From positions 1 to 54,518 of the forward strand of contig ONOU01000016.1 of the NCBI GenBank assembly GCA_900319525.1: a DNA stretch of 54,518 nucleotides. The letters are read 5' to 3'. The notes under the pieces are model-generated. The model was not told where the DNA came from. It searched no databases and saw nothing but the letters and a program-made list of their open reading frames with translations. Both the position numbers and the translations under genes were made by a program. The stretch is from an uncultured Prevotellaceae bacterium. Its GTDB lineage: Bacteria > Bacteroidota > Bacteroidia > Bacteroidales > Muribaculaceae. Of this stretch, positions 23,148-30,494 are shown piece by piece. Positions within the stretch are counted from its first letter, which is position 1, and each line of letters begins with the position of its first letter.

Positions 23148-24179
23148 ATGAAAAGAACGTTGCCCTTGATGCTGGCCCTTGTTGTGGCGATCCTCGCAAT
23201 GGTGATTGTCAACCTGTTCATCGGTTCTGTTGAGATACCAGTGGGCGACATCTGCCGCATCCTTATCGGCCAGGGCAGCGAGTCAGAAATCTGGACGAAT
23301 ATCATCCTCAGCTCCCGCCTGCCGCAGGTGTTGACTGCCATCGTCGCGGGTGCGGGCCTAGCCGTGAGCGGCCTGATGATGCAGACCATCTTCCACAACC
23401 CGTTGGCAGGGCCTTCTATCCTGGGCATCTCCAATGGCGCCAGCTTGGGTGTCGCCTTCGTCGTGCTGCTGTCGGGTCAGCTGGGCGGTGTGGCATTGAG
23501 CAGTTTGGGTTATCTGGGCGAGGCAGCCGTCTCGATCGCCGCCATCATCGGTGCCCTGGCAGTGATGATGTTGATCGTGTGGATTTCGGGCAAGGTGAAG
23601 GGAAATGTCACTCTGCTGATTATCGGCGTGATGATCGGCTATCTGGCAACGGCTATCATCGGAGTTCTGAAATTCCTGAGTCCCGAGGAAGACGTCAAAG
23701 CCTTCGTTGTGTGGGGATTGGGCTCGTTCTCGCGCGTATCGGGTGACCAGATGGTGCTTTTTGTCGTGCTCATGTGCTTATTGTTGCCCTTGAGTTTCTT
23801 GCTGGTCAAGCCCTTGAATGCCATGCTGCTGGGTGACCGATATGCCGCTAACCTGGGTGTCAACGTCAAGCGTGCCCGTACTTGGATCATCATTTGTTCG
23901 GGCACACTGGTTGCCATTGCTACCGCCTATTGCGGTCCCATCATGTTTATCGGAATGGCCGTACCCCACTTGGCACGCGGCATCTTCCGCACCAGCGACC
24001 ACACGCGCCTGCTGCCCGCCACCGCCCTGTGTGGCGCAGCCCTCGCCTTAATCTGTAATCTGATAGCCCGCGCCCCAGGCTTCGAGGGCGCCATGCCCGT
24101 CAACAGCGTCACCGCGCTCGTCGGCGCCCCCATCATCATCTACGTCCTGTACCGCCGCCGCAAGACCTCCTACGAGTAA
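23148..24179 (+). CDS. btuC: BtuC/FecD-family ABC transporter permease
   Basis: Inner-membrane permease of the vitamin B12/iron-siderophore importer family, 343 aa with about ten hydrophobic segments. Signatures: SRLPQVLTAIVAGAGLAVSG near residue 55, NPLAGPSILGISNGASLGVA, LGDRYAANLGVNVKRAR, and the cytoplasmic ATPase-coupling region FIGMAVPHLARGIFRTSDH. It pairs with the binding protein upstream. The expected third subunit (BtuD-type ATPase) is absent; repeat copy A begins six bases after the stop and the accessory island follows. Confidence 0.88.
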   Translation: MKRTLPLMLALVVAILAMVIVNLFIGSVEIPVGDICRILIGQGSESEIWTNIILSSRLPQVLTAIVAGAGLAVSGLMMQTIFHNPLAGPSILGISNGASLGVAFVVLLSGQLGGVALSSLGYLGEAAVSIAAIIGALAVMMLIVWISGKVKGNVTLLIIGVMIGYLATAIIGVLKFLSPEEDVKAFVVWGLGSFSRVSGDQMVLFVVLMCLLLPLSFLLVKPLNAMLLGDRYAANLGVNVKRARTWIIICSGTLVAIATAYCGPIMFIGMAVPHLARGIFRTSDHTRLLPATALCGAALALICNLIARAPGFEGAMPVNSVTALVGAPIIIYVLYRRRKTSYE

Positions 24180-24184
24180 TATTT

Positions 24185-24281
24185 CTCAGACAACATTGAC
24201 AATCAACATTGACAACCGGGATAACATTCCTTCATCACCAGTTGTGAATTGTTGTCTAAATGTTGTCCATGTTGTCTGATA
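24185..24281. repeat. Palindromic dispersed repeat, copy A (left edge of the island)
   Basis: About 95 bp whose ends are inverted (TCAGACAACAT near 24184-24195, ATGTTGTCTGA near 24271-24281). A second copy in the same orientation lies at 33537-33632. It probably acts as a terminator after btuC; partial units continue to about 24320. Confidence 0.8.
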
Positions 24282-24327
24282 AAGTTGACAACTGTCATTG
24301 ACAATCAGGACAACATTTAAAATGGCC

Positions 24328-24582
24328 CTAAACCAGTATTCTGCCAGAGTGCAGTTGCTCGATGGGAAAAACTAAGTCCCAATTCTTTCCCCACACGATA
24401 TTGCCATTCTCGATGGTGAAACGGCTGAACTTGCGTGGGTCAAGATATTTGTTGTATTGAGGATGCGGATGACTGCGGATAAATTCACCAATATTAACGG
24501 TCTGAGTTGTGTTGTCGTTAAAGTAAAGACAAACACTCATATTACCGGCATCCTCAGCCTTGATGATATAGATCTTTTCCAT
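24328..24582 (-). CDS. DUF2442 family protein
   Basis: An 84-residue protein. The segment LYFNDNTTQTVNIGEFIRSH followed by YLDPRKFSRFTIENGNIVWG and WDLVFPIEQLHSG is the DUF2442 pattern. These proteins are commonly encoded right after a DUF4160 gene and the pair is toxin-antitoxin-like by context; biochemical function is not settled. Here the DUF4160 partner upstream is broken by two stop codons, so this gene is an orphan unless those stops are read through. Confidence 0.75.
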   Translation of the reverse strand: MEKIYIIKAEDAGNMSVCLYFNDNTTQTVNIGEFIRSHPHPQYNKYLDPRKFSRFTIENGNIVWGKNWDLVFPIEQLHSGRILV

Positions 24583-24597
24583 AATTCTCTTAGTTTA

Positions 24598-24900
24598 TTA
24601 TAATTTCTTCTTGATAATGGTGCTACGCACAGCCTGCTTCAACACAAAGAATTTCACCCATTTATTAATGATGTTTTTGTGATACTTCTGAATGAATTCT
24701 TTTGCGGTCCGTTTATCTTTTTCCGATAATGCTTCGGCACTCTTTTTCTATCTAACATGAATATCGCTCAATTCCCCATTCTTCATGATGAGGTCAAAGA
24801 TACTCTCATTCCCACCATGAATGACATGAACATGGATTGGTTAATGCTCATTAGAGTAGAAATAGAAGATAAACCCGAAGTATTCAAATATCTTTGGCAT
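24598..24900 (-). pseudogene. DUF4160 protein gene with two in-frame stop codons
   Basis: Reading the minus strand from the ATG at 24900, the frame is MPKIFEYFGFIFYFYSNEH, stop, PIHVHVIHGGNESIFD, then LIMKNGELSDIHVR, stop, then about 50 more codons ending KKKL at 24598. The DUF4160 core (FYFYSNEHEPIHVHV) is unmistakable. Its Glu codon 20 is TAA (24841-24843), and codon 51 is TAG (24748-24750). The promoter is intact and the gap to the DUF2442 gene is 16 bases, so this is a recently decayed first gene of a two-gene operon. Confidence 0.85.
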
Positions 24901-24926
24901 AGTAATATCATTTGTTATTTCATTGA

Positions 24927-24957
24927 CAAAGATATAACTATTTCACTTAAATATCAA
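24927..24957 (-). promoter_or_regulatory. Promoter of the DUF4160-DUF2442 operon
   Basis: On the minus strand TTG (24955-24957), 20 bases, TATCTTTG (24927-24934), 26 bases before the ATG. Consensus despite the broken first gene. Confidence 0.65.
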
Positions 24958-25085
24958 AATTCTTTTAAACAAATGTCTGACCGCCGTCTAATGAGATCTC
25001 ACGAGAATTACTTTTCAGGCAACATCGACCACTGATGTTGTCAACAAGGACAACCTTTTAACTGTCGTATAAACGTAAAAAAAAG

Positions 25086-25117
25086 TGAGGCAATAAAGTA
25101 TAACCTCTATTGTCTCA
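25086..25117 (-). terminator. Terminator after the lipoprotein gene
   Basis: Stem 25086-25095 with 25108-25117 (one mismatch), followed on the minus strand by eight T. It lies about 55 bases after the stop at 25173. Confidence 0.6.
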
Positions 25118-25172
25118 CACAAAGTTTTATGAATTACTTTACGGGGTAATTCTGTTCAAAACAAGAGAATCC

Positions 25173-26177
25173 CTAAATGCCACCCAATTCTTTCAAACGG
25201 TCCTTGTAGCGTTGAGCGATTCTATTGTGTCTTATCTTTTGAGCTGTGCTCCATTGAGAAGAGTTCATTTTTTTATCGAAACTTTCTACTTGACTTTTCA
25301 ATGAGTTATACTCATCGTGAGCATCCATATCTCCATTGATTACCTTATTGATTGCAGCAATGTATTTGTTCACCAATGTCTCGTAAGCGTCAATCTGCGC
25401 ATCACGGGCTGCGGCACTAGTTTGTGAAGCTGCAGCAGTTGGGTTTTGGGTTTCGTTTGCGTCATTATCATTAGTGTAGTCATCGTTACTGAATGATGAT
25501 TCGGCTGGGATTTCGTCCTCTGCACCCTTTATATTAACTAAGAAGAAGTTGAGTTTTCGTCCTTTAGAGTTGGCAAAAGTACCACTAAAGATTGCATCCA
25601 CCAATTCGCCAGAAAAATGTCCTGTAGTTTTGCCGTTTTCATCTTTCTCTAAAAGGTCTATGACTCCATTCTTCTTTGTTCCAGTGAGTATCAATTTTGT
25701 ATTGGGACCTTTTTTGTCATAATAATAACTACCCTTCGCTTGATCACCCCAAAAACCAAGCTCCATCCTGACAGGTTCACCGTCAATAGAACCCTCAAGC
25801 TTAAGTGATTCATCAGGTTCCCCGTCCAAGTCTTCATCGCTCTTCTTTTTAAAGTCTTCATAAGGCTTCAGGACTTGCAGCATCTTGATGGCTTGTCTCT
25901 CATGCGCATGGGCATTCATCAACAGGCTCTCAAGGGCTGAAGTGAGGTTAAGCTGCGTCGTGTCGATAGGCTAAGACAAGCCAATTAGAGCATTCTGCAA
26001 CCTGTCAGCCGCCTCGTCCCATGCAGCTTTATCCCAAGAATCGCATGATTTGTCAACTTCTTGACTCAATTTCTCTATTACACTGATTGGATCTGTTTTC
26101 TCAACCTTTTGTTCACAACTGGTTATTAACAGACATATCACTGAAACTACCATTAATAAAGAACATATCTTTTTCAT
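25173..26177 (-). pseudogene. Lipoprotein of unknown function, interrupted by an in-frame TAG
   Basis: The frame from the ATG at 26177 begins MKKICSLLMVVSVICLLITS with a lipobox Cys right after, and runs 68 codons to TAG at 25971-25973. The same frame then stays open for a further ~265 codons to 25173: PIDTTQLNLTSALESLLMNA, a charged middle, a likely beta-barrel-like domain with LKLEGSIDGEPVRMELGFWG and LILTGTKKNGVIDLL, and a C-terminal helical part (QSTAQKIRHN-like, ERLKELGG-type). A CAG-to-TAG change would explain it. The downstream half could be re-initiated at MMNAHAHE (25922). I do not recognise the family. Likely a surface or periplasmic lipoprotein before it broke. Confidence 0.6.
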
Positions 26178-26218
26178 CTTTATATAGTTTTTATCAATCA
26201 CTTTTTCTGTTTGTTTAT

Positions 26219-27673
26219 TTATCGCTTTCTTTGTGAATGAGATTTCCTTTTTGATGCTGGAGAGGTAGGACTTTTAGGTGCGTTAGAACCTCCAGATGCG
26301 CTTGTGGCTTTAGCTGACGCTGGCTTATCCGATAGAGCGAGCCTCAAACCAAACACAGCTTTTGGATACAGTCTCTCCATCGGTTTAAATCCGAGACGAC
26401 AAGAAACTCGAAAATACCTACCAGGTTTCATAAGTTCGAAGAGACCTTCATCTGTATTCCAAAATCCACCGCGTACCACTCGAGTCGTTCCTTCGTTAGG
26501 TCCAGTTGGATTATTGCTTGATGAATCCATATATTTACCATACCAATCATAACACCATTCATAAACATTGCCACTCATATCATATAAACCCAGTTCATTA
26601 GGTAGTTTAGTCGCAATGGTCATCGGGGGAACAAGTGCTCCAATACTGTGAGTAGACTCCTTAAAATGTGTTACTTCTCTATAGTCGTCACTTCCAGCAT
26701 ATTTATAACCCTTGCTCTTATTCCCTCCTCTGGCTGCATATTCCCACTCTGCTTCGGTTGGCAAACGAAAACTTTCGCCAGTCAGACTATTTAATTTTTT
26801 GATGAATACTTGACAATCAAGCCAGCTTATGGACTCAACTGGCACTATACTTGTGTTATTCCTTCTGCCATTAGGATCTCCTTTATAGCCACTTGGATTG
26901 TTACCCATAACAGCTATCCACAATGCTTGGGTTACTTCAGTTTGGCCTATATAATAATCGGATAATGTGACTTGGTGTGCTGGCTTCTCGTTATCATAAG
27001 CATCATCTTCTTGCTCACTTGTTGCACCCATTGTAAATGAACCGCCTGTTACTTTAATCATATTGAAGCGAACACCGTTCACATCAAAAGTTTTGCCATC
27101 GATTTCATCATTTAACGGATTGTAATTTAAAAAGAGGCCATTCCAAAATGGTGCTGCTTTATATTTGTTGAGACAATCTTTTGGAACTTGTAAAAAACAA
27201 TCTCGTTGATATTTCCAAAACATCTGTTTTTCTGGCTTTTCTACTACTGGTGGCGTACTGGCTAGGCATATAATAGTATCTAGAGCGCTTGCTAAGGCGC
27301 ATAAACCTATATGTTCTACTCCTGACCCAATGGTTATTTTGTGCAAATTGATGAAGTAATCAAAAGCATGACTTCCTATTCTTTTGACTGTATTAGGTAT
27401 AATCACTTCATTTGCATCATTTCTATCTCTGAATGCTTCTTTAGCAATCGCTACCACCTTATAAGTTCTGTTTTTATAGACTATCTCAGGTGGAATGTCA
27501 ATAACCTTTTTATATACACGGGGCGCTCTGCTAGGTCGAGCTACAACTTCAACACATGTATTCGTGCCATCTTGAATGATATTATAATAAAGGTCATCTA
27601 TTTCAATATCTTGTGCACTGGCTATACACCAACAAAATACAAATAGCAAAAGTAATAATAATGAGTGTTTCAT
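26219..27673 (-). CDS. Secreted FGE-sulfatase (SUMF1-like) protein with LRR-like N-terminus
   Basis: About 484 aa. Signal peptide MKHSLLLLLLFVFCWCIASA. Residues about 60-130 resemble a BspA-type leucine-rich repeat (VIIPNTVKRIGSHAF, KITIGSGVEHIG). From about 190 a formylglycine-generating-enzyme domain is clear: MIKVTGGSFTMGA, PAHQVTLSDYYIGQTEVTQA, PVESISWLDCQVFIKKLN, FRLPTEAEWEYAARGG, GNVYEWCYDW, RVVRGGFWNT and VFGLRLAL. In Bacteroidetes such domains often act in binding or surface systems rather than sulfatase activation. The C-terminus is a basic Ser/Lys-rich tail. An in-frame TTG at 27679 precedes the chosen ATG. Next gene of the same strand ends 52 bases upstream of it. Confidence 0.82.
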   Translation of the reverse strand: MKHSLLLLLLFVFCWCIASAQDIEIDDLYYNIIQDGTNTCVEVVARPSRAPRVYKKVIDIPPEIVYKNRTYKVVAIAKEAFRDRNDANEVIIPNTVKRIGSHAFDYFINLHKITIGSGVEHIGLCALASALDTIICLASTPPVVEKPEKQMFWKYQRDCFLQVPKDCLNKYKAAPFWNGLFLNYNPLNDEIDGKTFDVNGVRFNMIKVTGGSFTMGATSEQEDDAYDNEKPAHQVTLSDYYIGQTEVTQALWIAVMGNNPSGYKGDPNGRRNNTSIVPVESISWLDCQVFIKKLNSLTGESFRLPTEAEWEYAARGGNKSKGYKYAGSDDYREVTHFKESTHSIGALVPPMTIATKLPNELGLYDMSGNVYEWCYDWYGKYMDSSSNNPTGPNEGTTRVVRGGFWNTDEGLFELMKPGRYFRVSCRLGFKPMERLYPKAVFGLRLALSDKPASAKATSASGGSNAPKSPTSPASKRKSHSQRKR

Positions 27674-27724
27674 ATTCAAACAATACTATTAGGCTATAAT
27701 CATTCTTTTTAGCAATTACAAGAT

Positions 27725-29104
27725 TCATTTTTCATCCATTGCGAGTCGGAATCCAATTTTATAATCGCTGGAATATTCAGTGCTATAAGTAGCCATATTT
27801 ATCTCATCGGATTCAAAAAAAGAACTACCCATTACCACATGTCCCGAATCATTACCTAGTTGAGACTTAATTTTTTGTGATGCTTCGCACCATTCTTTTA
27901 CATTACCAATCATATCATAAATTCCCAATTGATTCGGCTTTTTGGTAGCTACTGCATGTGTCTTTCTATCACTATTCTTTAAATACCAGGCAATCTCATC
28001 GATATTGTTACTTCCCGAGAAACGGAAATCATTTTTATTCTTACCTCCATATGCTGCAAATAGCCATTCTGTTTCATTCGGCAAGCGGAATTTTTTACCA
28101 GTTAATTCACTTAGTCTTTTAACAAATACCTGACAGGCATCCCATGATACTTGCTCCACAGGATGATTAGGGCTCTTTAATAAACTGGGATTATTTCCCA
28201 TAACCGCTTCCCAAAGTGTTTGGGTGACTTCAGTCATTCCGATATAATATAATACTGGATTACCAACTTTTATCATCTTGAACTCAACGCCCTTAACATT
28301 AAACACTTCGTAATTCGGTATCTCAATGTCCATTGCCAGGCGGAAACCGAGAACAGGCCTGGTGAAATTGGGGTAACATTTAACGTTCTTGGGTATCAAA
28401 CAGTCATCTTCAGTATTGCCCCAACCTCCTCCTTTGGCCAAATGACTATAACCCATTAAAGTACTAGCTGTTTTTTCATCGTCATCACACCATTCCCATA
28501 CGTTACCAGTCATATCATATATGCCTAACTGATTGGGCTGCTTTGTGCCCACTTTATGGGATGTTCCTCCACTATTGCCTTTATACCAGGCTATCTTGTC
28601 AATGTAATGACTTCCTGAGTACAAGTAATCAGCTTTTTTACTGCCACCATAGGCAGCAATTTCCCATTCAGACACATTAGGTAAACGGAATTTATTGCCT
28701 GTTAACTGATTCAGTCTAGTAATGAATTGATGGCAGTCGTTCCAGGAAACTTGTTCAACAGGCAGATTGTTACCCTTGAACTTACTTGGGTTATTGCCCA
28801 TAACGGCTGTCCACAGTGCTTGAGTCACTTCGGTCATTCCGATTGAGAACGAAGCACCGTCGACGGGAATCATCTTAAAACTGACACCCTTTACAGTAAA
28901 GGTCTGACCTTTAGATGACGAACTTTGAGAAGTTGCGGGTGACTGTTTTTGTGTTGTCGATTGCTTCTTAGTGGCTGTTTTCTTTTTGGTCTGTGTTACC
29001 CTTGATCTTGATTGGGGATTACCTGCCTTGACAGGAATACTGGTCAACATTGAACCAAGTGACAGAACCAAACAGCACAAAAAGATTTTTTTAATAGAAT
29101 TCAT
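27725..29104 (-). CDS. Secreted protein with two tandem FGE-sulfatase domains
   Basis: A 459-residue protein with a signal peptide (KKIFLCCLVLSLGSMLTSIP). A Lys/Ser/Thr/Gln-rich linker (about 30-65) is followed by two FGE-type domains, about 72-245 and 250-457. Each repeats the order V-KGV-FKMI, IGMTEVTQ-LW-AVMGNNPS, PVEQVSW-C--F--RL--LTG, FRLPN-(S/T)EW--AAYGG, QLGIYDM-GNV-EWC and GFRLAMD. Several conserved acidic and Cys residues of true formylglycine synthases are not evident, so a binding role is as likely as catalysis. The two halves look like an internal duplication. It is transcribed toward the other FGE gene. Confidence 0.82.
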   Translation of the reverse strand: MNSIKKIFLCCLVLSLGSMLTSIPVKAGNPQSRSRVTQTKKKTATKKQSTTQKQSPATSQSSSSKGQTFTVKGVSFKMIPVDGASFSIGMTEVTQALWTAVMGNNPSKFKGNNLPVEQVSWNDCHQFITRLNQLTGNKFRLPNVSEWEIAAYGGSKKADYLYSGSHYIDKIAWYKGNSGGTSHKVGTKQPNQLGIYDMTGNVWEWCDDDEKTASTLMGYSHLAKGGGWGNTEDDCLIPKNVKCYPNFTRPVLGFRLAMDIEIPNYEVFNVKGVEFKMIKVGNPVLYYIGMTEVTQTLWEAVMGNNPSLLKSPNHPVEQVSWDACQVFVKRLSELTGKKFRLPNETEWLFAAYGGKNKNDFRFSGSNNIDEIAWYLKNSDRKTHAVATKKPNQLGIYDMIGNVKEWCEASQKIKSQLGNDSGHVVMGSSFFESDEINMATYSTEYSSDYKIGFRLAMDEK

Positions 29105-29185
29105 ATTGTTTATGATAATGATATTGATGTTGTTAATGAAAATAATGAGAAACTATCAAAGTTTAAGTGGGTATCAGTCTCATTT

Positions 29186-29236
29186 GGAAAAGCCATGCGC
29201 ATTTGACCCACGAGGTCAAATGCGCATGGCTTTTCC
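29186..29236 (-). terminator. Long perfect hairpin (23-bp arms)
   Basis: Arms 29186-29208 and 29214-29236 are perfect complements around the loop CACGA. It begins four bases after the stop of the gene at 29241 and probably terminates it. No strong T run follows. Confidence 0.65.
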
Positions 29237-29240
29237 TTCA

Positions 29241-29444
29241 TTATATGATTTCAATCATTTGCATTGTTACATAGTTAATCTTTCGCCCCTTGTAATCATG
29301 CTGCATAGCTAAATCCGCCATACGGCTGGATCCTTGACTGCCATCAGAGTACCAGTGGTACTTTTGTTCAGATATTACTTCTTCAAAGTCGTCGGTTGTT
29401 CCTCCAACATAGTGAACATGGAATTTTACTCGATAGTTTGCCAT
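29241..29444 (-). CDS. Small protein of unknown function (67 aa)
   Basis: MANYRVKFHVHYVGGTTDDF begins a compact protein with alternating beta-type segments and a central SDGSQGSSRMADLAMQHDY loop. No signal peptide or membrane segment. Family not recognised. It sits between a 44-aa Cys-containing peptide gene and the long hairpin, on the same strand as the FGE genes. The neat placement against the terminator supports a real gene. Confidence 0.55.
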   Translation of the reverse strand: MANYRVKFHVHYVGGTTDDFEEVISEQKYHWYSDGSQGSSRMADLAMQHDYKGRKINYVTMQMIEII

Positions 29445-29547
29445 ACTTTTCTGATTAATTAGTTTGTTGCCTACTCTGTTGCAGGATTTTCGGCGTTCTT
29501 CCTTATGTTTTTAGATTTGAAAAATACTATCTTGTGAAAAAGGAGAC

Positions 29548-29682
29548 TCACGCCCAATCATTATAGATGTCACAATCTTCATAGTTACCTGAACGACTGT
29601 AGGAGCAGGTTCCATCTAATGCGGCTATTGGACAATTGTCTTTGTAATCACATTTGTTTTTATTTCTTCCAAAGAATCCCAT
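29548..29682 (-). CDS. Small four-cysteine protein (44 aa)
   Basis: ATG at 29682 to TGA at 29548: begins MGFFGRNKNKCDYKDNCPIA and continues ALDGTCSYSRSGNYEDCDIY to the end. Four Cys in 27 residues (positions 13, 19, 28, 39) suggest a metal site or disulfides; no signal peptide is evident, which favours metal binding. It has a promoter-like TAAATTTG about 75 bases upstream and leads the minus-strand run of the island. Family not recognised. Confidence 0.5.
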   Translation of the reverse strand: MGFFGRNKNKCDYKDNCPIAALDGTCSYSRSGNYEDCDIYNDWA

Positions 29683-29756
29683 AGTGTTATGATTTTATTT
29701 ATTATGCCTACTTCCTTTCAAGCGATTCGGCTGTTTCATTTATTGAATTATTGTTG

Positions 29757-29764
29757 CAAATTTA
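29757..29764 (-). promoter_or_regulatory. -7 element for the leftward island genes
   Basis: TAAATTTG on the minus strand ahead of the 44-aa gene. No clear -33 TTG. Confidence 0.4.
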
Positions 29765-29798
29765 GTGTGTTATAATGACTTTGTATTAGTCTCGTCTG

Positions 29799-29838
29799 GT
29801 TCTTGTTGGTTCTAACTTTTAAAAGAACCAATAAGAAC
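29799..29838. promoter_or_regulatory. Inverted-repeat operator between the divergent island promoters
   Basis: GTTCTTGTTGGTTC (29799-29812) and GAACCAATAAGAAC (29825-29838), 14-bp arms with one mismatch around 12 bases. Each arm contains the hexamer GGTTCT or its relative twice. It ends 10 bases before the -33 TTG of the gene at 29892, a good place for autoregulation. Confidence 0.55.
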
Positions 29839-29848
29839 TTGCGGGGTG

Positions 29849-29879
29849 TTGCGGAGTGATGCTTTTTGATGTAATTTTG
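29849..29879 (+). promoter_or_regulatory. Promoter of the gene at 29892
   Basis: TTG (29849-29851), 20 bases, TAATTTTG (29872-29879), 12 bases before the ATG. Confidence 0.7.
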
Positions 29880-29891
29880 CGGTGAAATGAA

Positions 29892-30494
29892 ATGAGTGAC
29901 ATGGAAATGATGCAAGAACAGTTGGTGGCATTGAGGCAGGCGGTGGAGGATCGCTATGGACAGGCGATCACTTCGCCCAGTGACTTTGCCGGGCTGTGCG
30001 ATCAGGTGGCACTTGTGCTTGGCGAGCAAATCTCGGTGAGCACAGTGAAGCGTGTGTGGGGCTATGTAACGGGCTATGCCACCATCCGTGTGAGCACGCT
30101 CAACATCCTGTCTCGTTATGCTGGTTGCCGCGACTGGCGGGACTTCTGTGACACGTTGTCAAGTCCCGACGTGAGCTCATTCCCGACTGGTGATGTGGTG
30201 GCACTGAGTACACTACGGGTAGGTGATTGTGTAGAAGTGACTTGGTCGCCTGGCCGACGCATTGTGGCGCAGAACTTGGGGCAGGGGCGCATGCGCGTGA
30301 TTGAGAGCCAGCGTAGCAAGCTGGCTGTGGGTACCACTTTTTCATGTACGGGTTTTGTGAATGGTGAACGACTCGTGCTCACCCAGGTGGAGACAGCCGG
30401 CAGCAACCACTCGTTGACCTATGTCTGCGGCAAGCGCGGTGGCATCACTGCCCGCATCCTGCCCGTCACCGATCCAGCACAGGACGCACGCTGA
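29892..30494 (+). CDS. Putative DNA-binding/regulatory protein of unknown family
   Basis: A 200-residue cytosolic protein. The N-terminal ~95 residues (FAGLCDQVALVLGEQISVST, then VKRVWGYV and RVSTLNILSRYAGCRDWRDF) look like a helical DNA-binding domain. It is of a kind seen in many Bacteroides/Prevotella proteins, often beside FISUMP-domain or kinase genes. The C-terminal ~100 residues are beta-rich (LRVGDCVEVTWSPGRRIVAQ, GRMRVIESQ, FVNGERLVLTQVE). No catalytic motif is seen. It is divergent from the small-protein/FGE genes, with a strong inverted repeat at its promoter. Its last 29 bases overlap the end of the convergent kinase gene. Confidence 0.6.
   Translation: MSDMEMMQEQLVALRQAVEDRYGQAITSPSDFAGLCDQVALVLGEQISVSTVKRVWGYVTGYATIRVSTLNILSRYAGCRDWRDFCDTLSSPDVSSFPTGDVVALSTLRVGDCVEVTWSPGRRIVAQNLGQGRMRVIESQRSKLAVGTTFSCTGFVNGERLVLTQVETAGSNHSLTYVCGKRGGITARILPVTDPAQDAR

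Noticed and set aside
26219-29104. Diversity-generating retroelement using the FGE domains as variable region
   Set aside because: No reverse transcriptase, template repeat or accessory gene is present in the window.
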